Shown: positions 35,261-43,990 of the stretch, one piece after another
Layout of the letters: each line of letters opens with the position of its first letter
How positions within the stretch are numbered: the first letter of the stretch is position 1
Assembly: GCA_963971285.1 (NCBI GenBank)
Contig: OZ020251.1
Span: 1,612,001-1,676,000 of the forward strand
Reading direction: 5' to 3'
Source of the DNA: Astropecten irregularis
Taxonomy: Eukaryota; Echinodermata; Asteroidea; Paxillosida; Astropectinidae
DNA: 64,000 nt
Notes under the pieces: generated by a model
What the model saw: the letters and a program-made list of their open reading frames with translations, nothing else
Database searches by the model: none
Told to the model about the DNA's origin: nothing
Translations under genes and position numbers: made by a program

Positions 35261-36818
35261 TCAGACTACCACTTTCACTGCGGAAACTTCTTACCACACT
35301 TTTACGCCGTTGGCTACTAACAAAGGACCAGAAGTGTTTAGGATTAGATGCACAATTGAAAGCCATGTCATGAACGTAACTACAATAGGACTGTCTGGTT
35401 AAGTATTTCACATCATTACGTAATTTTTTATACTTTTCCCACAAATTATGATTGGAACCATTACGGAGAGCTGCCTTATAGGCTCTGTTTTTCTTCTTAG
35501 ATAAAGTAACAATTTCAGATGTAATCCAAGGATGCCTTTTTCTACCATTCTGCTTAGCAATAGGGACAATGTCTTTAACAGCTGCAAAAAGGAGGTCTTT
35601 GAAATTCTCCCAAGCCTCATTAATATCAGCTGAGGAAAAACAAGTGTCCCAAAGAACCCTGTTCAGAGTTTGACACAGAGCATTTATATCAGCCTTTCTG
35701 TACTGATAGAAAGACCGATTCACAGTTTTGTAGTCATAGGAGGTAGATAGTTGAAATTTAACACCATAATGATCACTGTTACCGAGACCCGGATGAACAC
35801 CAACATTTGAAAATAAGTCACGTCTGTTGGTAAATACCAAATCAATTATTGAACCCTGACTGGTGGGTATATTACCTTCATGAGTGGTGAATGTCACCAA
35901 CTGATCCAAATTAAGAATGTCAGTGACAGAAAGCAAATTATGAAGTGCAGGTGAAAGTGTAGGACTGAGATTACTTGACAGTGACTTAAAATCAATATTG
36001 AAATCACCCAGAACAGTTATGGCCAAATAATGTTGAGAAAAGGGCAGTATTTTCTCCATTACACTCTGAAAATGATCGTAAAATTCTACAGATGAATTTG
36101 GAGGCCTATATAAGCATCCTAACAACACTTTGCCATGTTTAGTACAAATTTCAATAAACAATAATTCAAGGTCAACATGCTCAAAGTTGTATTTACGAAC
36201 TGGAGATAAATGATTAGCAACTGCAACAAGGACACCTCCACCGTGCCTATTCCGATCTTTTCTAAAAATGCTGTAGTTACTATCAGAGATCAGTTCACCG
36301 TCAAATATTGTGTCGTCGAGCCAAGATTCAGTGATGAAAGCAAGTTCGTACTTGTTCACATTCAACTCAGTTTGGAAGAGAAGTAGCTTGTTGACAATGC
36401 TACGAGCATTGAATAAAACTGCACTAATGTTTGATTTAGATGATGACTGCACTTGATGAGTGGAATCAGTTACTGGAATCTGATTGAGTGTGTCTGAGTC
36501 CTGAGAAGGGCCTGGATTGAGTTCAACATCCCCTCCTAAAACGACTTGGTGGAGTACATTGAAAGTAGAGGATGAGTTGGTGTAGTAGGTTACAGGGCAT
36601 CTACCAAATCTGCGATGAGGGTGGTGATGATGGTGTAGAGCTTGGATAACCACAGGAGGCAGTTGTGATGAGCTGCAGTTGTAGGCAGGATACAAGTTCA
36701 GGATACAGGTGTGTGGAGGGAAAAATCCAGTTGCACAGATGATGCTCTGACATACCAGAAAAGCTGCATGGATGTCATTGTAGAAGGATGAGTCATGGTG
36801 GGGAGAACAAGCCACCAT
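35211..36818 (-). CDS. LINE ORF with 2A-like motif and apurinic-type endonuclease domain
   Basis: 535 residues. The N-terminal 96 are low complexity with a His run (62-66). Residues 97-104 are DVELNPGP, an exact match to the 2A consensus DxExNPGP, followed by the endonuclease domain: Asn137 (LFNARS), Glu164 (ITESWLDD), GDFNID 271-276 and the SDH catalytic box 348-350 (GNSDHYG). These are conserved endonuclease/exonuclease/phosphatase residues that nick target DNA in non-LTR retrotransposition. The C-terminal third (RKRHPWITSEIV, KKKNRAYKAA) is the usual linker to RT. The frame ends by a frameshift before RT. The protein is an element component, not a host gene. Confidence 0.85.
   Translation of the reverse strand: MVACSPHHDSSFYNDIHAAFLVCQSIICATGFFPPHTCILNLYPAYNCSSSQLPPVVIQALHHHHHPHRRFGRCPVTYYTNSSSTFNVLHQVVLGGDVELNPGPSQDSDTLNQIPVTDSTHQVQSSSKSNISAVLFNARSIVNKLLLFQTELNVNKYELAFITESWLDDTIFDGELISDSNYSIFRKDRNRHGGGVLVAVANHLSPVRKYNFEHVDLELLFIEICTKHGKVLLGCLYRPPNSSVEFYDHFQSVMEKILPFSQHYLAITVLGDFNIDFKSLSSNLSPTLSPALHNLLSVTDILNLDQLVTFTTHEGNIPTSQGSIIDLVFTNRRDLFSNVGVHPGLGNSDHYGVKFQLSTSYDYKTVNRSFYQYRKADINALCQTLNRVLWDTCFSSADINEAWENFKDLLFAAVKDIVPIAKQNGRKRHPWITSEIVTLSKKKNRAYKAALRNGSNHNLWEKYKKLRNDVKYLTRQSYCSYVHDMAFNCASNPKHFWSFVSSQRRKSVVRSFRSESGSLSDPALYCSELQSHFSK
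36507..36530 (-). other. 2A-like ribosome-skipping motif coding region
   Basis: Minus-strand codons read Asp-Val-Glu-Leu-Asn-Pro-Gly-Pro at residues 97-104 of the LINE ORF, preceded by HQVVLGG. Echinoderm CR1-like LINEs are known to carry such sequences near the ORF start. Confidence 0.75.
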
Positions 36819-37483
36819 TCAATGTGCTGCAGTCATGGAAGTGGTCATCTCTGGTGGAGGTGATTAGCACTCTGTCACAACAAAGGTCAGCTGGGGTGGC
36901 ACAATGGGATTGCTCAAGCATGTAGAAAAGCCCATGTGGATGAAAAACTCCAAGCTCAGAAACTCCAAGAAGATGGAGAAAATTTGAGTGAGAATTGCTC
37001 AAAATCTCCTCCGGCGGACCAGGAAGCTGTGACCAGAGCAGACCAGTGGAATCAGCAAACTGAGCTCTATCCTGTAGTGTAAAGCATTCACCATCTTGCA
37101 ACCCCAGAACAGCAGAAAATTGCAGAAAAATGAGAGCCCTACAAAAGGCATGCTCCATGTTGAGAGGTTGTTGAGAGGTGGAGAGAGATTCAGTGAGCCA
37201 TCCCAAGCTGGAGATGTGGGGAGCTGAGATGAATGGCAACATACCCACCTTTGACTTCCAGAAGGTTCTGCAAGATGACATGGAGCTGTATAACTGGCTA
37301 GATGTCTTGAACACCAAGGGGTTAGCTCTGGTAACAGGTGCACCGACTGAGCAACGAGCTGTCCGGAAACTGGCCGAGAAAATCGCTTATTTGAAACCGA
37401 CAGGAAACGGGTAAAAATTAAATGCTATATAGGCCTAAAGAATGATCTATTTCTTACATCGAGTCGAATCACAGCTGTACGGG

Positions 37484-37762
37484 CAGTGTCGTAACTATAG
37501 GGTGGGGCAACGGGGGCACGTGCCCCGTGCGCCACTTTTTTGGGGGGCGCAAAAAAAAACCAAAACAACCAAAGGCAAAAAAGGGGAGCTGTTCTGTTTA
37601 TTGGAAATCTAATCCGATGAAATTTGAACAATTAAGAAAGAAAAATGTCAATTTCAACTTGTCTGATTTTCTTTTGTTATTGGCATCAGAAGTTGGAATT
37701 AGGGGCGCAGTTTTAGCGCTTGCACTGCTCCGCGCGCCGTTTTCCCTAGTTATACGCCACTG
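37484..37762. mobile_element. hAT-like MITE in intron 1 of copy D
   Basis: CAGTGTCGTAACTATAGGG ... CCCTAGTTATACGCCACTG ends; counterpart of 25579-25842 in copy B. Shared insertion shows intron 1 of B and D has a common origin. Confidence 0.75.
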
Positions 37763-38189
37763 TGTAGGCCTACATGTATCTTATCTTTATAGATGGAGGA
37801 TAACAGATTAATTTGTTTTAATTTGCCCAGTCTTTGCTGCTCAAATTTCTACAATTATCTCATCCTGTTTGCTTTCTCTTCCTTTCTGAAGGCTGGAGTT
37901 CCAAGTTTTGAACAAAGTTGATGCTTGCAATCTTGCCTACACTGCAGATGATCTCGAGCTTCATGTGGATCAGCCATACAGAAAATTTAACCCTGGCGTA
38001 AGTACCTGTGCCTGCTACACCTTGTGGTGAATGCACTTGAATTATGATGGTGATAATGGTGACCCGATATCATCATCACCACTATTTCACTATCACCACT
38101 GTGGTGATGATAAACAACCATGAAGATAGGGGTGCCACCATGGATGGTGCTTGAAGACTATTATTAGCTGACCATGACAATGACAACTG

Positions 38190-38540
38190 AACAATGATAA
38201 TTTACCAATACAATGACAATGGCATAATGATGTATTACCAAACAAATGACAATGGCATAATGATAGATTACCAAACAAATGACAACGACAATGGCATAAT
38301 GATGTATTACCAAACAAATGACAATGGCATAATGATAGATTACCAAACAAATGACAACGACAATGGCATAATGATAGATTACCAAACAAATGACAATGGC
38401 ATAATGATAGATTACCAAACAAATGACAACGACAATGGCATAATGATAGATTACCAAACAAATGACAATGGCATAATGATAGATTATAAACCAAACAAAT
38501 GACAACGACAATGGCATAATGATAGATTACCAAACAAAAT
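38190..38540. repeat. 33/39-bp minisatellite in intron 2 of copy D
   Basis: Inverted relative of the copy B array: units GATAGATTACCAAACAAATG ACAATGGCATAAT with or without ACAACG. About nine units, with two GTATTACC variants in the first half. Confidence 0.88.
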
Positions 38541-39152
38541 GACAGCACTTGACATTTGCACAATGTATTTTCAGTACAATGTTAATATGACAATGGAGGT
38601 GTGTACGTCCTACCTCCATGCTATGACACATTGTCATATTGACACAATGACAATGGTGACAATGGCTTTGACACTTGGAAATGCATGGAAATCAAGGACA
38701 ATTTTCAATTAAATTTTGTTGCCTGAACTCCAGGGTAAAATGAGAATATTGATGTTCATAATTGATCCATAGATTCAGATGCTGCATTGTGTTGTTAGAA
38801 CGAGTGACGTCACAGGCGGGGTGAACCAATTCACAGACGGGCTGAATGCAGCAGAACAGATCAGGAAAGACTTTCCAGCAGAATACAAACTGCTGACCTC
38901 ACGGAATATCGACTTCAAGGCCTTAGGCACGGACTATATCAAAGGGTTCAACGTAAGAAATAGAGTACCTATCATACAGTAAGTCGCCAATCTTAAAGAC
39001 ATGATTGATATATATGTCACAGAACAGCACTCGCACTTTGTCTGATCCAGCATGTACATGAAACGATAAATCTGTGAAAATTTGAACTCAATCGGACATC
39101 TGATTCACAAGAAGAAAAAAATGCGAAAACCTTACTCATCGATCGTTTCTTA

Positions 39153-39965
39153 CACTCTAAAAAACAAAGTGCTAAAAGTCAGGTGCTACTTTATAACTGC
39201 ACCTCAGGTGCAAGACTCAGCACCACAGGGGTAAAATGTTTCTGAGGTGCTGAAAATCGGGTGCTGAAAATAGGTGCTGTCTGCTTAATAGCACCTGAAG
39301 AGCAAACGTGAAACCCAAAGATTTTGATTGGTCCATATATGTGTCACGTGATTTTTGTGACAACTGTGACAACTTCGTGAAGAACAATACAGATTAATCT
39401 TAAATTATGCATCAATCTTAATTGCTAAGCAAGGTGTGATGTTGCAATACAAATTATTATTGTGATAATGACAAATAGATTCGATAATAATGAGTGTTCC
39501 GGACAAATGGGCGCTGGGCACGTTGATTCGAGTAGAAGTGCTAGCGTAACTGTGGCGCCATTTTCATATTCTTCCGTATGTATAAAGTGAAATATCACAA
39601 CATCTTATACCAGAGCTACTGACGATGCAAGGGAGCCGCAATACAAGTACAGGTATATGCAATACTTATAAAGTTGTTACATTACGTTATTAATTAATTA
39701 AATTTGCTTATAATTCAAATGTCAGTACCAACAGATTGAGCACGTTGTTAGCTCTTAAGGAGTCAAACAAGAATTATTTTAGCGCCTATGAACATGCTTT
39801 TAACAGCTCCTGTGGTGCACAAATTGAGCACCCGATAGGTGCTAAATAAGTAACACTTGATGGTGTGCTAAATCAGCACTTCGGGAGTAGTCACTATACA
39901 AGCACCTGGAAGTGCAAAAAAAAAGCACTTCAAGAGCTGATTTTAGCACTTGGTTTTTTAGAGTG
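39153..39965. mobile_element. 813-bp TA-flanked element with CACTCTAAAAAAC ends
   Basis: Inverted ends CACTCTAAAAAAC and GTTTTTTAGAGTG; TA duplicated at 39151-39152 and 39966-39967. Copy B has the empty site TTTCTTATAAAAC (read inverted at about 24265). The subterminal regions are full of GGTGCT/AGCACC motifs. No transposase, so it is non-autonomous. Confidence 0.88.
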
Positions 39966-40390
39966 TATAAAACATAAAGAATGGTTTTGATCTTACCCCG
40001 AGATCAAAATTGGTTTCGTTCTTTGTTTGACTAATTTCGGGATAAATACACAATTTCAGACGGAATTTTTTTAATTGTGTGATTCTACCACCATCATCTT
40101 CACTCTGAAAGTTATATGTAAATCTGTGGACATTTCTGTTTTGGTGTCTTACCAATCATTTACTCTACCTTTAAAGTCATTAGGAAAATCAACTGAGAAT
40201 ACTCAGAAGAAAATCAATCGATCGTTGAAATAATTATATTGCATGACATTGCATTGATAACTATTATTGTAGAATATACATTGTGTCAAACTTAAACAAA
40301 TAAACCATTATAATTAGGAGCGCCAAGACCCAAGACTATTAACCCTAATTTGAATACAATGTTATCTTATAACTCCCACAACAAAATCTG

Positions 40391-40749
40391 AAAGGTATTA
40401 TCATACTTTGGTTTTTATCAAAGAAATGCAGATTCATGGGCAACAATACCAAGACAGATACAGTAACAGTCGTCTGTGAAAGTTTTAGTCCCATACGTTG
40501 CCCACTTTTTGAGAAAACAGTGAAAAACAGCCACAGTATTTCTTAAGCCTTCTCTTTTATTTTTGATCTTTTAAAAGATCAAAAAGATTTTCGGTCGTTG
40601 TTTTACTAATTTTTGGATAAATACATCATTTCAGGCTGAAAAATGTTAACGGTATGTTTCTACCATCACCATCTTCATACCCTGTAAGTGAAATGTAAAT
40701 CTGTGAACATTTCTGTTTTGGTTTCTTACCAAAGTATGATACAACCTTA
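40391..40749. mobile_element. TTAA-family MITE, intron 3 of copy D
   Basis: Counterpart of 23484-23843 in copy B. Ends AAAGGTATTATCATACTTTG and CAAAGTATGATACAACCTTAA. Confidence 0.68.
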
Positions 40750-40924
40750 ACAGTTGTATGGAATTGGCCCCTGTTTGTATTGCGATGTAGGCCTGCTGAC
40801 TTGTAGTGTTCATTACGTGCAAGCTGGAATCAATTACATGTACACACACTCCATCCTATACATGTTTAATACATTGACTTCCACTTGAACTTCAAACCTT
40901 CACATATTGCTCAATCATGCATTG

Positions 40925-41355
40925 CCTACACAGTAGGCCTATCACACACCGACCACGTCATTGTATGGGCCGTATGTGCATTATTATTGTGGAAACGCCG
41001 ATTCGGTGTATTAGGCCTAGGGGCCGTCCATAAAGTACGTACGCACGAAATGCTGACTTTTTTGTCCCCCCCTCCCCCTCTGAACGCAAGGCGTACGCAA
41101 TGGTCCCAACCCCCCTTCCCCCTGTACGCATACGCATTTCACATTCGGTTTTTCACTTCTCGTGGTACCTTTCTTTGCATCATTAATATGTCACAGTTAT
41201 CCGGGCCGGTACCGTTATTGGGACGTCACTTTCAAATTTTGAAATAAATGACTAAAGTGTAAGGCCTACCACACACCGGCCACGTCACTGTATGGGCCGT
41301 ATGTGCATTATTATTGTGGAAACGCCGATTCGGTGTATTAGGCCTATGTTATGTT
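40925..41355. repeat. Duplicated 95-bp block in intron 3 of copy D
   Basis: Inverted counterpart of 22885-23315 in copy B, including both direct copies of CCGATTCGGTGTATTAGGCC (40998 and 41325 region). Confidence 0.7.
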
Positions 41356-41639
41356 ATAACTTGCCGTGTCAATGCAAAGACGAGGTCATATGTAATGCAA
41401 ACACGCAATACAATTGATTTATATATCGATATTATGCAAAATACGTACCCATTTATATGTCTGATACAATAACAGTCATCTGTGAAATTCCTAGTCCCAT
41501 ACAGTGCCCACTTTCAGAGAAAACAGTAAAATACACCTATGGCATTATTTTCATGAGATTTTCAGAAGATCAATTGGTGCATTATTCTTTTCTGGATAAA
41601 TATAGAGTCTACAGCATTTGTATGTTTGTACCATCACCA

Positions 41640-42000
41640 GGTAGTATCATACTTTGGTAAGAGACCAAAACAGAAATGTTCACAGATTTACGTATAACTT
41701 TCAGGGTATGAAGATGATGCTAGTAGAAACATACCGTTAAATTGTTTCCGTCTGAAATGGTGTATTTATCCAGAAGTTAGTAAAAAAACGTCAAACAAAT
41801 CTGTTTGATCTTTTAAAAGATCAAAAATAAAAGAGAAAAGACTTAAGGAATACTGTGGCAGTTTTTCACTGTTTTCTCGAAAAGTGGGCACCGTATGGGA
41901 CTGAAATTTCCACAGATGACTGTTACTGTATCTTCCTTGATATTTATGTTAATGAATCTGTAATTCTTTGACAAAAAACAAAGTATGATACTACCTTTAA
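41640..42000. mobile_element. TTAA-family MITE, second copy in intron 3 of copy D
   Basis: GGTAGTATCATACTTTGG ... AAGTATGATACTACCTTTAA; counterpart of 22210-22570 in copy B. Confidence 0.7.
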
Positions 42001-42410
42001 GTTATAGGCAAATCTGTGAAGATTACTATTTCGGTATGCTACCGAAGTATGAAAAACAAGTAAAGACATATTTGAGATAAAATGGCAACATGAAGTAACA
42101 AATCTCTAATGGATTTCACAATCGCAGGTACAAAACCAACGGTGAATTCAAACAGATAAACTACAACGACACTGCTAGGGCGCCCTCTATGTCCCTCCCC
42201 GTTGATGAGGTCACTGAGATGTACAGAGCTATCAAGCTGTTTAACCAAGTGACGGCCCGGTAACGTGATTTCACACACTCTTGCTCCAGGTTTGTTGATG
42301 GCGATTGTGTCTTTTAATTCAGTGTTGTATAAAAGACTGAATTCATCCCTGAACTAACCCTAACCCTCGAATCGACACCACTGACATAGCCTGCTGGATA
42401 GCTCAGTTGG

Positions 42411-42789
42411 CCTATTGGTATGACATTGGTATGACATTGGTGTGATATTGGTGTGATATTGGTGTGACATTGGTGTGATATTGGTGTGATATTGGTATGA
42501 CATTGGTGTGATATTGGTGTGATATTGGTGTGACATTGGTGTGATATTGGTGTGATAATGGTGTGATATTGGTGTGATATTGGTGTGATATTGGTGTGGT
42601 GTTGGTGTGGTGTTGGTGTGATATTGGTGTGATATTGTGATATTGGTGTGATATCGGTGATATTGGTGTGATATTGGTGTGATATTGGTGTGATATTGGT
42701 GGTGTGTTGGTGTGATATTGGTGTGATATACTGGTGTGATACTGGTGTGATATTGGTGTCATGTTGGTATGATAATTATTGGTGTGATA
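42411..42789. repeat. 11-bp minisatellite in intron 4 of copy D, inside a tRNA-like SINE
   Basis: Units TGATATTGGTG. A-box-like GGATAGCTCAGTTGGCC (42396-42412) and B-box-like GGTTGAATCC (42804-42813) remain on either side, the clearest of the four cases for the A box. Confidence 0.9.
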
Positions 42790-43207
42790 TTCCAGAGGTC
42801 GCAGGTTGAATCCAACTCAATTTGGCTTTATTTGTTCACATTTTCAGGTGAAATTGTGACTTTCAGCAATATTCGCGTGCTTCATGCTCGCAGTGCCTAC
42901 ACCGTGACTGGGAATGGGATCCGCCATCTTGAAGGAGGTTACGTGGATTGGGATGAAACTCATTCTCGCATGCGCGTTCTCAGAGAAACCCTGTTTGGGG
43001 ACAAGCTCAAATTCTAAGTCAATCTTTGATTTCATCAAGATGATGAAATCTACGCGATGTTGACGAGCACGTACAGGAAAATTTCTCTTAATTTTCCATG
43101 GATTCAATTCTGAGTTTAAGGGAAATGTAATGTGTATTGAACAATTCAATTAAAAAAGATTCACTTTAAACAAATGAAACATTTCCAGTGTTAATTGTAT
43201 GGCTTTG

Positions 43208-43990
43208 TAATTTGATCAGGGAAGTTCTTGGCCAAAGTTGTTGGCATTTCCGTGTATAACGGAAAGTTATTGTTTTTGCTCTGATTTTTTTCGTCTTTTT
43301 TACATGAGTAACGGAAAAGGTATTGTTTTTGTTCTGTTTTGTTTTCTTCTGCTTTTTCTTCTTTTTGTCCTTCAAAATCCCATATACTTTGCACAGGGGT
43401 ATTTTCGGTCCAACTTTTGTCACTTTTAAACAGCCGATCTTAAACAAAAACTTGGTCCAAACAAACAATTCCATATTAAATTCGTAATTTATTAAAAAAT
43501 GGTAATAAATGAGTATTGATTTATTTATAATCATCATCAGGTGTCACTCGACAACGCCTTAATGAGGCAAATTTCACACATCAATTTTGAACAAACCCTT
43601 GGTCCGATTGAGTTGAAATTTGGCATGTGTATATAATTTGGGCACGATTAATTTGAAGAATTGCAATGACGACGTCATCATGACGTAATCGGGTGTCACA
43701 TTACAACGCCTCAAAGGGGCAAACTTCAAACAAATTTACAGCCAACATCCGATAGGTAGACGGAGTATTTATAAAGCAATACTACACGTTCACACACCCC
43801 AACCCCACGCCACCCCAATTTAGACATTCGTACCTGTACTATTATCAGTATTATTGCATGTCAATACCTACATAGTCTTTGCCCAAAACAACTGTTAAGT
43901 TTTTATCGATGGTGGCTATTTGTAACAGTGCGTAATAAATCAATACAATGAATTATGTTTACATTGGTCACAGCACCGCTGAACGTTGTT
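43208..43990. other. Non-coding sequence beyond the palindrome
   Basis: Homology with the other BBOX 3' flanks stops near 43207. 43240-43380 is T-rich with repeated AACGGAAA(G/A)...TATTGTTTTTG. 43540-43740 has two related stretches with CATCAGGTGTCACTCGACAACG and CGGGTGTCACATTACAACG. No gene seen. Confidence 0.45.

Larger units (their letters stand above)
33486..37174 (-). mobile_element. CR1/L2-group non-LTR retrotransposon inserted in exon 1 of copy D, dead
   Basis: Minus-strand order: 5' region 36819-37174, endonuclease frame 36818-35211, partial reverse transcriptase 35260-34673, then C-terminal pieces 34682-34410 and 34207-33884, and a 3' tail of TGAAA/ATTTC pentamers at 33486-33520. 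Microsatellite tails fit CR1/L2-type elements. A frameshift separates the endonuclease and RT frames near 35215-35260, and the RT core including the YADD box is missing. I see no target-site duplication; the host exon is restored exactly if the element is removed. Confidence 0.9.
33183..43017 (+). pseudogene. Gamma-butyrobetaine dioxygenase-like copy D, disrupted
   Basis: Exon 1 is split into 33183-33485 and 37175-37410 by a 3689-bp LINE; the two parts sum to exactly 539 bases, as in the intact copies. Exon 2 is 37892-37997, exon 3 38773-38978, exon 4 42128-42289, exon 5 42848-43017. Exon 4 is 162 instead of 167 bases because of a 5-base deletion near 42253-42262 (GTGACGGCCC where sisters read GTGATGTATCGCCC), which gives a TAA a few codons later, removing distal His352 and Arg365 from any product. 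Exons 2, 3 and 5 are otherwise open, with HVD present. Also changed: initial Cys of exon 4 to Tyr and GNGI for GNGM in exon 5. The lesions suggest loss of function; a truncated transcript is possible. Confidence 0.92.
27385..43207 (+). repeat. Right arm of the large palindrome (inverted repeat of about 12,000-26,690)
   Basis: It carries copies C and D in opposite orientation to A and B. Removing the LINE (3689 bp) and the TA-flanked element (813 bp) brings its length near that of the left arm. Homology ends at about 43207 on the right. Confidence 0.8.

Noticed and set aside
36819-37343. Open frames between the LINE ORF and the second half of exon 1
   Set aside because: They read across the LINE 5' region and the antisense of BBOX exon 1; no domain recognised.
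40885-41247. Open frame with THEMLTFLSPPPP
   Set aside because: It is a widespread non-coding repeat also present in intron 3 of copy B; translated by chance.
42350-42368. Telomere-like CTAACCCTAACCCT
   Set aside because: Only about two units inside intron 4 of copy D; too short to mean a telomeric insertion.
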